Part shown: piece after piece, positions 19,636-33,100 of the stretch
Layout of the letters: each line of letters begins with the position of its first letter
Position numbering within the stretch: the stretch's first letter is position 1
Assembly: GCF_026914265.1 (NCBI RefSeq)
Contig: NC_069124.1
Coordinates: forward strand, 26,196,989-26,260,988
Direction: 5' to 3'
Source of the DNA: Mya arenaria
Taxonomy: Eukaryota; Mollusca; Bivalvia; Myida; Myidae
DNA length: 64,000 bases
The notes under the pieces: generated by a model
The model's database searches: none
What the model was told of the DNA's origin: nothing
The model's input: the letters and a program-made list of their open reading frames with translations, nothing else
Position numbers and translations under genes: made by a program

Positions 19636-21143
19636 GTGAGTTTTTTTACGTACGAACATTTGTAAAAAACTTGGTAAAAATTATTTATTATTTAAATAGA
19701 TGATGATTAATCCTAAGATAATATGCAAACAAATACATGCAAGTTATAGATTATTAATATTTAAAGGAAACATGATTATATTACGCACTACGGATTAATT
19801 TCCCTAATAATACTATATTGTTACATGCATACGAAGACAACGGAGATTTGTTATTTATGTCGTTAAAGCAGATTTATTACTTAAAGTTATTAATCATGTC
19901 TCAATATAGATTATTTATTACATATTTACTGTATTCATATTTCGCACAGTTTATAGACTCGAGGGCTCAATGGCATACTAAGTTGTATCCCTATAAATCA
20001 CGATAACAAGACATTTACATCCATCAGAAATATCCATTAATATAACAAGAGAATGGGAGAAACTGCTCGTTGGTTTAATACAGACAGACAGACTGACAGA
20101 CAGACACACAGACAGGTCTTTGGTTTAAAAAACTAATGTGAGTTGGGCCTAAAAAAACATTTGTTTCGGGTTACCCGACCCTACGTACGAAATAGGCGCC
20201 GACCCCACCGTTTTGAAAACAAAATGAAAAACTAAAAATGTAGTTTAAAACCTTGAATGCTTTGTACAGAAGATCACTTCAACACCCTTCTCCAATGATG
20301 GAAATGACATTCTTATATAAAGCCCAATAAAAAAATTAAAAAAATAAATAAAAAGCCTACAAAATCAAACCATTTTTTAGGCCTTGCATAGAGTCATATT
20401 TTTTATTACATAGCAAGCAATCTGTAATGTTTACTTTCTTAACCCGAACTACTTCAAATTTACCTATGACTCGATAAAAATGAATCATTTCTCATTGATA
20501 ACATTACGAACCAGACGATGCACCCATCCCCATCAATCATAAGCTACTGTAACAGGGAATTGCTTGTTAATTTTCCTTACGACTGTGCATGAAGTGTGGC
20601 TCGTTAACCAAAGATAATATCTTCTTCACTCTTTGATGGACGTTCGTTTGGTGGCGGTGACTTTTACGTCGGCGATCATGACACAGGGTCGTTGACTATT
20701 CACTCCCTGTATAGAGATGGCCAACTTGACACGTTTCTTATTGGTAAATGTTATGCGATGTCACAGGTTATTTTGACGTAACAATACAAAGCGTCAAATC
20801 ACCATGTCACCTGTACTTAGTGTTGGTATTTATAAGGTGAGATTGTGGTTCAATTTATATACCACACTATCGTAGCTGGATTGTAGAGACAGCTATGTTA
20901 CACGGTATTTTAATAGCGACGAGTTTTGGGGGTGACTACAAAAATTGAAATTTGATACTAAAACTAGTAACACCCTTTGAGTTTTGTTATTTCGTTACCA
21001 AACCTCAGTTGATGTTGACACATCGTCCGTAATAGCATAGTATTTACATGGGTGGAGCTTGAGTAGCGCATCATCATCATCACCATCATTATCGCCGTCG
21101 TCGTCATCATCATCGCCGTCGTCGTCATCATCTTCATCATCAC

Positions 21144-21184
<41 letters not shown>

Positions 21185-24100
21185 CCGTCGTCATCGTCAT
21201 CGGCCTCATCATCATCATCATCAGCAGCAGCAGCAGCAGCATCATCAGCATCAGCATCATCATCATCATCATCATCAAACCTATGACCTCTTAGAGAAGA
21301 GCGGACAATTGTGCCACTTATGCACTGTTAGGGCTCAAACCCATGACCTCTTGGTCGAGGAGCGGACAGATATGCCCCCTAAGCACTACATGGCATATTG
21401 GGCGAGGGAGGTACGCCTATACTGCTAGCTACCAAAAACCTAACCGCCTTAAAGCGATTGGATACGTATTTATATGCAGATATTGAGAACATGAACATGT
21501 GTTATCGGTGATGGAGGTGTGTCAATGCATCACTAATGAACTTAAGTTAAAAAGTAAGTCCCCCGAAGTAGCTTTATCAGTATGCCGTTCTCAGTAAACG
21601 GTTAAAACCTAAAACTTAGCAAGAGCATTCAACACAAATGCAAAACATTAACCTGCTTAAGATTCCGAGAGCACGGTATGTATATCTAGTTCTCCCATGG
21701 TAAACAATTGAAATATTTAAATGTGAATCACGTGTGAACCACATATTGTGAAACAAAACCAAATATGTATATACATGTATATGTATTCAATAGCTACTTG
21801 CTAAAACTAAAACATCTTAAATAGTGAAGTTGGGGTTTAACTGCATTGTAAATTGGCAAGCAAGTAGATGTTGCAAGTAACAATACTAAGTGCCTTAAAA
21901 TTAACTTCGTTACATTTGAAAATTCGCTTTCTTAAATCTTAGACACTTTAAACGATTTCAAAATAGCTTTGATATAAATCCCTACTTTGAAGTTTCATTC
22001 AGATCCTGCCGGGGGATCGGTTATGAAGAGATGATTAAAGTCTCTGTACAATGTACATTACTTAGTATATCGTAAAACAGTCCATAATCACAACTACGCT
22101 TGATTACTAATGTGAAGTTTCATCAAGATAGTGCGCACTAGAATCGCTATGATTAAAGTCTCTGTACAATGTACATTACTTAGTATATCGTGAAAACAGT
22201 CCATAATCACAACTACGCTTGACTACTAATGTGAAGTTTCATCAAGATAGTGCGCACTAGAATCGCTATATACACTCTGGGACCAATTCATCTGACTCCA
22301 AGGTACACAATGTTGTGAAAAGGGCCATAACTCTGTGGATGTTTTGAGTAAAACATGACGATGATATGTACCTCTTTGCTTGGTACCGAATACCTCTGTG
22401 CAGTTCAATACGAATCGGTACCAAATACTCATGTGAAGTTCAATACGAATCGGAACCGAATATTCCTGTGAAGTTCAATACGAATCGGTACCGAATCGGT
22501 ACCGAATATTCCTGTGAAGTTCAATACGAATCGGTACCGAATACTCCTGTGAAGTTCAATACAAATCGGTACCGAATACTCCTGTGAAGTTCAATACGAA
22601 TCGGTACCGAATACTCCTGTGAAGTTCAATACGAATCGGTACCGAATATTCCTTTGAAGTTCAATACGAATCGGTACCGAATATTCCTTTGAAGTTCAAT
22701 ACGAATCGGTACCGAATATTCCTGTGAAGTTCAATCGAATCGGTACCGAATACTCCTGTGAAGTTCAATACGAATCGGTACCGAATACTCCTGTGAAGTT
22801 CAATACGAATCGGTACCGAATACTCCTGTGAAGTTCAATACGAATCGGTACCGAATACTCCTGTGAAGTTCAATACGAATCGGTACCGAATACTCCTGTG
22901 AAGTTCAATACGAATCGGTACCGAATATTCCTTTGAAGTTCAATACGAATCGGTACCGAATATTCCTTTGAAGTTCAATACGAATCGGTACCGAATACTT
23001 CTGTGAAGTTCAATACGAATCGGTACCGAATAATTCTGTGAAGTTCAAAACGAATCGGTACCGAATACTCTTGTAAAATTCAATACAAATCGGTACCAAA
23101 TACTCCTGTGAAGTTCAATACGAATCGGTACCGAATACTCCTGCAGAGTTCAATACGAATCGGTACCGAATATTCATGTGAAGTTCAATATGAATCGGTA
23201 CCGAATACTCTTGTAAAATTCAATACGAATCGGTACCGAATACTCCTGCAGAGTTCAATACCAATCGGTACCGAATACTACTGCAGAGTTCAATACGAAT
23301 CGGAACCGAATATTCCTGTGAATTTCAATACGAATCGGTACCGAATATTCCTGTGAAGTTCAATATGAATCGGTACCGAATATTCCTGCAGAGTTCAATA
23401 CGAATCGGTACCGAATATTCCTGTGAAGTTCAATACGAATCGGTACCGAATACTCCTGCAGAGTTCAATACGAATCGGAACCGAATATTCCTGTGAAGTT
23501 CAATACGAATCGGTACCGAATATTCCTGTGAAGTTCAATATGAATCGGTACCGAATATTCCTGCAGAGTTCAATACGAATCGGTACCGAATATTCCTGTG
23601 AAGTTCAATATGAATCGGTACCGAATACTCTTGTAAAATTCAATACGAATCGGTACCGAATACTCCTGTGAAGTTCAATACGAATCGGTACCGAATACTA
23701 CTTTGAAGTTCAATACGAATCGGTACCAAATACTCCTGTGAAGTTCAAAACGAATCGGTACCGAATACTACTGTGAAGTTCAATACGAATCGGTACCGAA
23801 TACTCATGTAAAGATCAATACGAATCGGTACCGAGTACTCTTGAGAGGTCCAATACGAATCTTGCTAGGAAATTCTGAGATGAAGCACGCTCAAGAGTGT
23901 ACACACAGACGGACATACGAACAAACTGGGGCCAAAATGCCCAGGGTTCAACCCGTACAACTCAGTTGTGCGGTGGTATAAAAAGTAAATTTGGCCTCCG
24001 TTACAAGTAATCATCGTCGGTTTACAAGACATTTTTGAACAAGTGGTTTATGCATCACGATAATCTAAACATGATTCAAGAAGCTATAACAGATTGTGCA

Positions 24101-27100
24101 AAAAATAACTTCCTAGCAAAGTACTTTAATAAGTCTAATTGCGACGAATGGGAGAAAGGCACAGTAATTGTATTTTTTGAAGTAGCGACCCTAATTGATC
24201 TTACAAAAAAGTTTCTTAAAGGCGGGCCGGAAGATTAAGATTGACAAATGACACACCAAACAATGGAACAAGATTTGAAATGACAGTAGATTTAAACCAG
24301 CTGATGAAAACTGCTGAACATTGGAATGGGGGGGATAAAACGCGGCTTAATTAGCGAAAACTATCAGGGGTTGTATTTTATGACCAACAAATGTATGTTA
24401 AACATGGGTGAAACATATATATACTTGTAAAACATTGTCATTTTAGTTTCTAAGGAAATAACTAGTCACTCAGACCTTGAACTTATTTCCAATTCTTTGG
24501 TGCATTTGTCATGATAAAACAATGATGACGACAGTCATTCATGATTTTACAGACCTAATGAAATGAAACCTTTGGCTTTGTGATTTTGCTGTAAAGATGA
24601 ATTAATATTTTAAAACAATTATTACTTAAAGGCACCCAAGCACCAATGCTTCTGTAAATCTTATAAAATATGGATTAATGAAACACATGTTGTACTGTTT
24701 ATTTGACAACATAATCGGTGCAAATTAAAGTCGTAAAATATGAAACAAGGTTTACCTCCATACGGAATGCCCAGTTCTATATTTAGAAGAAAAATATATC
24801 CGCTAGTACCAAAAATTATCTAAAAATAGATATTGTCGGTGTTTAATTCGGACGATTTCGAATTCTTTTTTTTTCGTTTTTGACATACTTCATACATTTC
24901 AGCCTCATAGGAATCTTAATTTCTTTTTCGTTTTCTTTTTAACGTACTTGTGTGCCTTTAATATGTTATTCCAAAAATGTGTAATCAGACATGTTTTTAC
25001 CAAAGCAACATGTCCGTAGTGGGCGTGGCAGCTGATGTGGTTAAACGTCAGCAGATTGCCATTGTTAGCGTGACTAATAGGAATTCCGTTCTCTGCAAGT
25101 GTTTCCTGGTGAAACGCGCATTAATAATGAAGGTTGTTGTTTTTTCATGCAAAGTCATTCTCGTTAATATGATAGAGCATGTCAGACATGTCAGTTGCAG
25201 ATGTTGGGATGAAAAGTAGTCATATTACTAATTTTTATTGTGGTCAATGAGAAGGCAGTATTTCTCAAGTTTTTAAGGACATTTATTTCAGTAAATCATT
25301 TATCAGCCGTTTTTGTTATTTTAATCAGGTGAAGCGGTAGATAAAAACAGTTGCTGGTCCAGTTAGTGGGTAATTTACACAATCAGTTGAAGAGTACTAT
25401 TTTTTGTAGATTTTTGTTTCAGTAAATCGAAAATGAGCCGATATTGAGTTAAATCAGGTGAAGTGGTAGATATTAACAATGGCTGGTCAAGTTAATGGGT
25501 AGTTCACACAATAAATGTAGACCACATATTTCTTTAAAGATTTCACACAAAACATGGATATGAGACAGCGTCATATCAAACCCTTTTTGTAAGTAAAAAC
25601 CACTGGCACCGGATTTTCAAACTCAATCATTTTTTTAAAAATAAAAAAAATCTTATAATTCCTTACTAAAAATTATAATACCGAATATGTAAAAAATATA
25701 ATGAAAAATATTTTTTTAAAATATACACTTTGTACTGTATAATATTATACAGTACAAAGTGCATATTTAAAAAAAAAATATTTTTCAATTTTTTTTTAAA
25801 TATTCGGTATTATTTTTTTGATTTTTTAAAAAAATGATTGAGTTTGAAAATTCGGTGCCAGTGGTAAAAACTAACAATCTTTAACCACTAATGACATAAT
25901 TTTCATAACGTATTTCAGAATAAGGCCATTTTCAACGAAATGCTCGTTTCCGGACACATTTTGACAATATTGATTTGAATCGTAGCTATTAATTTTATCT
26001 TCAAAGGCACCTCTATTTTTTTCTTTTTCCACAATGTAAATATTTACTTCCAAAAGTGATTTAAACTTTAAGCGGTTTGAAACAATCCAGCATATACGAT
26101 ATACATATATACAAACAAATGAAATTCACTATGTACAGTATTAAAAGGACTGACCATAGCACATGTGAACTTTTCACATGATAAACATGTTTATTTTAAT
26201 CAACCCATATAAAAAAAATCCCCCCTATCCCAAATACCTATCTTTTAACATAAGAAAAAAATCAGTACCAAAGCATATTGATATACGTAATCAACATTAA
26301 AGAGATCTACTCTCTTTGGGTGTAAGGTTGCGACCACAATATATTTGATAAGATATTTTGTTTCATTGTACCCAGTCTAGTATTAAACCATAGACCTCGT
26401 TAATTCACCAAAGTGATGTTTCAATGGCCCTTGTGGCGCATACCGGGGTTGCTAGCTGATATATGGCCAGACACAACAAGAACGGACAGGTCTTGGGGGG
26501 TCTTTCTTTCATTAAAACGTGCTGGCTCATCGGTGTGAAGGTGCATATCAAAAAGATTCTTTTCATTTATTTTCTTTATCATCATCGTTATCATCGATGT
26601 GCATATAGCCATGATCATTGCCATCACCATATGCTTCTTCCTTCGCCACCTTTCCATCCCATCTTTTCCTTCTTAGTCCCCTCCTTACTTTGCCTTTTTC
26701 CTCCAGTATCTTCATCTGCCTATTCATTTTCTTCAATTCCCCTCTTCCTTAGTCCTCTTTCACATCAGTTTCTTTCTCAATCCCCCCATTTGTCCCCTAA
26801 CCCTCCCCGTTAATCCTCATTCTCCTCCTTTTCTCCACTCTCCTTCCATCTTCATATTCATCCCTAGTCCTCCTCCCTTTTCCTCATTTGCCTTTCCTTA
26901 ATCCGTCTTGTCATCACTGTCTCTTTTGAATTCCACTTTCCCCTCCTCCCCATTCTTTCTCTCCTTTATCATCTTTACTCGTCTTCAGCTTAATTTCTCC
27001 TTCTCTTCCTCCCTTTTTCCTTCTTCTAAGTCATACTCCCTTCATCCACCTTATTCGTCTCCTGCCTCATCCCTCCTTCTCTTCCTCGTTATTCCCTCTT

Positions 27101-30100
27101 CTCCTTCATACTCATCTTCATTTTTTTTCCCTCTCCGGCCTCATTCCTCCCACTCTTCCTCCTTATTTCTCCATGTCAGTCATCCTCCTCTTTATCCCTC
27201 CTTCATTATCCTCAGTCTTCCTTGTCGTTTTTAAAGTCCATCGCACTTCCATATACCCCATATTCTTCCCCTTTATATCTCTTCTTTCTCTTCTCCCTAC
27301 TCATGCCCCTTCCCCTAAACTTCCTTTCCATCCTTCTCTTCTCTGAGGTGTATGAATCTCATACGTGTCCCTTTCTCGAGTATAAACTAAGTACCGGTGT
27401 TATCTTGGGAAGCCAACAAATCATTCTCTGGCTGGGCACGAACCCGCGACCTCGACAGTACAAGTCGGACAACCATACCACTAGACCACTCACACACCCA
27501 TTGGCATCGTCATAATATTTGGACAAAGTACAGTTGGCAGTAGTTTTAAAACCATCTTTCAAATCCTTCACGGAAAATAATTACTAAAATTCATATCAAT
27601 CTGAAAGCTATCCGTTAATTGACTTTTTTAAACAAATGCGGAAAATTTGAATAATCCCATGTGTGTTATTACAAAGAGAAAATATCACGTACAAAGCTTA
27701 TGAGTTATCGGTGCCTCATAAAGTTCCAACTATAGGGAAATTATATAATGATTAAATTGATGATAAATTATAGGTTTGAGATGCTTCCTGCTTTTAAGTA
27801 ATTGTTAGATTACATGAATTAAGATCTTAATGATTAAGAATTGGCGGAGTAAGAGTAGCGAACGAGCTCTTTTTAATCATTAAGATTTAGTTCAGATCAT
27901 CTAACTAACTTAGAACACAACCTCATTGTCAGCGCAACATCTGACGCAGGGATTGTGTATCGGATGAGTGGCGGACCTTTAAACACCTGCGAAAGATGAA
28001 ATTCTTAATGATTAAGCATATCTGTAATTTCATTGGCTGTAAATGAAGGTTATAAAAACAAATAAATGAATGTTAAAAACATTTTAAGTGCTGTGAAAAT
28101 CGTTTTTGTCTGTTTGTTTGTTTTGTTGATGTTTTAATTTAAAAATGAAACCCTGTTGAAATAGCAGCCCATAACAACGTTGATATCGAAAACAGCAAGA
28201 TTGAAGGATCAAGATGGAAAATGAATCTCTCCCTTACGTGTAAACATTCCTCTGACACCCGTTCTTAAATCGTTGTGTGGGTTTTACAGACATTGCCCGC
28301 CCGTCTGTTATTTCCCATCCGTCTGTCTGCCCAAAATTGCGAAAGTGAAAATGTCCTAACGGACTTGTTCCAAAAGTCGCGATTAAGAACATGACCTCGT
28401 CGGATCGAGAACAAAGGTAACCGAAAGTAAATGGGCGTAACCGTTCTATTACTACCGTGTCGATGAATTACAACGCTATTCATTTATACCGCTCGTAATT
28501 TATTACACGTTGTCCTTGATAACAATGTGCAAAACAGGTACGTCACCCGCAACCCTCGTGATTTGAATAATACATTCGCGCTAAAGTGCTCGAGCAAAAT
28601 TTCAATTGATCGGGTTGTGGGTGACATAACTACTACTCAAATGATGAGCCGCAGCAAAACCAACAACAAACTGTATTACCCATCGTCCCTATTTTTTTTC
28701 ATATATGGTGGAAGAATGCAACGTTTTGCTTAAGGACTAATACCCTAGCATCCAAAGTATGGCCGCCGGAAGTGATACAAATCCAGCCTCTCCCATTACG
28801 TACATGTAAACGTGATTATTTTCAGACATGGCGGAAGAACGCAACATGCTGCTTGAGGACGTGTACCCGCGCATCCAGGAGTACAGCCGCCGGAAGTACG
28901 GTGTGGACTTTCAGATGGTTGACATGCGCTGGGGCGTGACCAACGAGGTCCAAAACGATCACATGACCTCCATTTGCTGCCTCCAGGAGATACACAACTG
29001 CCAGAAAGTCTCCATTGGACCCAATTTCGTGGTAGGTTATGTTTAAAGGGACTAACTCTCAGATTTCATGTGGGCAACGATTTTTTTTTAAACTTCGTTG
29101 AAATTGCTTTATTTTATTTACAAAAACAAACAGATAACACTAACTGGCAGATACGCATTGGAACTCTTAGCCTAAAATAGTTCAAATTCCAATATATTTA
29201 GCATTACTTACGTTTTTCTGCAAAATATAGCTTTTGTCACCTTTTAAACAATAATTGATGATGTTTTATCTATGAATGAAGAATTTCGTCTACATTTCAA
29301 ACGGCACTCTCATTTTCGATGTCTGTCCCTATAAAACATAAACGAGCCCCTTTAATACCGTTCTTGTTAATTAAGCTTGACTGCGAAGAAAGTTATATGC
29401 TGGTATGATTAGGTACTAACCAGTTCTACAACTATGTACAACTAAGTGTCCCTTTTTGAGAGGCATAGAGAACGTGCACTTAGTTTGGCTCGAACTTCGT
29501 TGGCTCGAACTTAAATCAAAATATTGCCTTCCGACGTAGCATTTATGACGCAATTTATCACGTGGTATACACACACTGTATCTGAGTGAAAGAGAAGGGT
29601 TCATTAGCTACGCTCTTTCCGCCATTCTTAAAGTGATACTCTTATTCAAAATCAATACATACACATGTATAACAAACACCAAATTTGAATGATAAACTTT
29701 AAACTACTTACAAAATTATGGATTTATGGATAATATTAATAAATGATAACACAATTGTAACAGTGTATTTATAAGCAGAAAGCACAATAATATTAAATGA
29801 TTGGTAAATGCTAAAAGATTTACTGTGGTCTACTATTGTCTTATAAGGTAGTAGTACCGTGTTTCATGCTCATTTCTTTCAAATTAAACTTGGTATCCTT
29901 CATAAGAACCATTGTTTCCGACATTTATTCATCTTTTTTGGATTATTGAAACAATATTAAAAATTTTGGAAAATTTTATTTGGGGGTAAGAGTGCATCTT
30001 TAATCATAAAAAGTTTACTTCTTGTCGTCTAACTATTACTTGAGCGAACGCTTTCCTACAGAAGAAAATAAGTAATAGAAAATATGAATATAAAGGTTTT

Positions 30101-33100
30101 TGTTACAGTTGTTACCAAAGAAATAGCAATGCCCATAATTCTGACTTAAATTATTGTCCAGTTATGGTTTAATTTTCGACAAAAAACAAACAAACAACAG
30201 AAGCGCGTGTGGCGTTCGCTTCGGCGCTCTTGTTTCCAAAATACTTAATATACACAAATATCAACTTAGTCAATCAGTTGTCGATGTGTCATTTAAGTGC
30301 CTTAGCACTCGTAACTCATCGTAATGTTTACAGAATCTCAGTTGATTTTATTTCAAAACATGAAACACATGGGCTCATTAGTTCACACCTATCTTATCTA
30401 TATATGCAGTTCTAAAATGTAAATAATATAAAGCATATGGCATATATATATTCCATTCTTATCTTGAGGGGTACATGCAGGTAGACTGCAAATATTTGTT
30501 TGTTTCTTAAATTCAGTGTTAAATCAAGATATTGCAATTTAATCAAGATTTACAAATGTATATTGAAAATTCCGTTATCACCAATGTACAAATGGCCAAA
30601 TATGACAACAAGGAATAATGGCAACTGACAATTTATTTGTAAATGAATGACCTTCCGATAACGTACTTCAAGGTTTGAGGGGAGGAAGGTTATTTCAGTG
30701 CTTCTCTTAAAACTTTAAGAGCGTTATTAGGCCTAAAAAAATACATTTGGTTCGGGTTACCCGACCCTACCTACGGAATAGGCGCCGACCCTATCGTTTT
30801 TATAGTCAGTTTGAAAAAAAAAATGAAAAACTAAAAAAAAAATATATATTTTTTTTTTTTTTCAATTGCTTTTCAATATGTAGTTCAAAACCTTCAATGC
30901 TTACTCAGAAGATAACATTAACACCATTCCACTATGATGAAAATGACAGTCTTATATAAACCTAATAAAAAATAAAAAAAAAATAAAAAAAGCCTACCTA
31001 CCCTACCTATTTTTGAAAAGGATGTAACCCTAACCAAACAAATTTATTTTAGGCGTTAGGTACCACAAATCTTTCCAATTCAAATATTTAAAGCTGCGCC
31101 ATCAAAAATAGACCGTTTTGGCAACTTTTTTGTCTTTGAATAAGCCATGTTTTTATATAAAACTGCTGTAAAAATTTCGATCGCAGTTTTTCATTTTTCC
31201 GTTCGAAACTTAATGTTTTATGGCTAAAAGCGTTACTAATGCTTTAAGAAAAAGGCATTAAACGTCAAATTTTGAACATAATTATGAAAACCTGCGATCT
31301 GATTTTTTGCCAGCTGGGTGATATCACTGGTTACAATGCATTTTCTCAAAAAAAAATGGCTCGTTCCAAGACTATGAAAAAAAAGTTGTAAAAACGGTCA
31401 GTCTGTAAGAGTGCACCTTTAATTTTTTTAATGATAACAGAAAGATAAAGATCAGCGGGCAACATTTATGTTTATTATCTCGTACAACATCTAGTCGTGC
31501 TCATTATTTCTCGTAAGAAAAATATATTATCCCATTTCACGCAAATTATAGTCATTACAATCCTTAACCTTGTTTTATATATTTCCATTGACCTTAATCT
31601 ATCATTGGAGTTGAGCTTTTAGCTAGTCTGTTTGTCGACGAAGAAAATATCGGGGCATTGTGGCGACCTTGTGCTAACATTGGTGTCGGTGGCGTCATAG
31701 TCGTCGTAGTTCAAAATTGTTAACGTTGTTCGTTACTTAAATACCCTTCAAGATATTCAAATGAAACTTGGTACACATCTTGCCAGCGCGAATGTGGACA
31801 TTTACGGCAAGGCCCACAACTCTTGCTTAAACATTGATTTAGTGATGCCCTTTGTGAGAAAAAAAACAACATAAGAGCGTTGGTGTTCGCGTCGCGGCGT
31901 TCACGTTACCATCGTGACAGGTATTAATGGGTCAGAAATACGGGTGCCACACATAACCAGCATGTATCGAGTCATCGCAGTTTAAACTGAACGTAACATT
32001 ATAAGGTTTTAAACGCAGTATCCATCTGTAACATAAGTAACACTCCTTATTTCAGATGCCCATTTGTCAGAAATGCTGGTACCGCCCAATTTCTGCGTTT
32101 TTTTATCATGATGGCGTAACGTTTGATCTTTAAAATTGGATCCACCGTTAACGTTATATAACTCAAACACAACCTCACTTTCTTCAGGTGCTCATGGGTC
32201 AGAAATATGGGTACCGCCCCATCCCGGCGTTTATCGAGGCGGCGGAGTTTGAGGGGATGCGGGCGCTTTTAGCGGCTGAAGGAGAGGACGCCGAGGGGCT
32301 GGCGACCCTTGGACGATGGTATATCCGGGACGACAACTCTGTGCCGCCCCAGTATGTCCTACAGCCCATAGATTCGGTTCTTACCAACTACCATAGCCCG
32401 GTAAGTAACGTTTTGTTATATCATGGCTCAAAATACTGCATATGCATAATTTTTTTATGTTCATGCACCAGCAGCTGTTGAGCATCTGACAGTGAACGCA
32501 AAATGCAAGGAAAAGGACAACAAAAAACAAACAAACAATGAAGAAAACAAAAACAAATTAACAAAACCTATACTGAATATTTATGATGCACTTTAAAGTT
32601 ACTTACATGTATAATCCAAATATCAGACAACTAATTGTTTCTCTTGCTGTTAAAGTTTAGCGTTATCAGAATTTGATAAACAAGGATTTTAAGAACGTTA
32701 TATTAACTAATGTTGTCATGAAGTTGCGCGGGCGTGTGGTCTTGTGGTGTGGATGAAACCGGAAAACCGGAGAAAACTCACTTGTCCGGCTTGGTGACCA
32801 CCAACCAAACTCACATATGCCTGGACTGGGAATCGAACCCCAAACACCTTGGTGAGAAGCGACTGCGCTTACCGGATAACCTGTACTCTTTTGAAGTGGT
32901 TTATCTATGTTTGGCTTAACTTACTATTCAAATGACATGTAAATCATTTAATTGCAAATTAATTTAAGACGTGCTCTTACATTTAGTCTACAAAATTAGT
33001 GTTCAACAATAAGAACATGATAACAATATTGAATTGAATTGAATTAGTATTTCCCTAAGCGCTCTAGATACCAGGCATACTGCGCATATTTAAGCATAGT

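Larger units (their letters stand above)
19636..28825. other. NWD intron 1 (9.2 kb)
   Basis: Bounded by donor GTGAGT and acceptor TTTTCAG. Apart from the repeats listed separately nothing coding is supported. A 67-codon open frame at 24035-24238 (HHDNLNMIQEAITDCAKNN start) has protein-like composition but no recognisable family, splice context or promoter. Confidence 0.7.
29032..32187. other. NWD intron 2 (3.2 kb)
   Basis: Holds MITE families D, E and B, a repeat with ATATTGCCTTCCGACGTAGC (29520-29590, repeated at 63728), repeat ends of the CGCTCTTGTTTC type near 30203, and the two exon 3 relics at its 3' end. Confidence 0.7.

Noticed and set aside
24035-24238. 67-residue open frame (HHDNLNMIQEAITDC...)
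   Set aside because: Protein-like composition, but no recognised family, no splice partner and it lies inside NWD intron 1 next to a minisatellite. Left as a note only.
26463-27234. Three Ser/Pro/Phe-rich open frames
   Set aside because: They follow from a 0.7-kb pyrimidine-rich tract rather than from coding constraint.
27425-27505. tRNA gene with a GTA anticodon on the minus strand
   Set aside because: A and B boxes and an anticodon-like arm are visible, but the acceptor ends do not pair and the T stem is imperfect; better explained as a SINE head.
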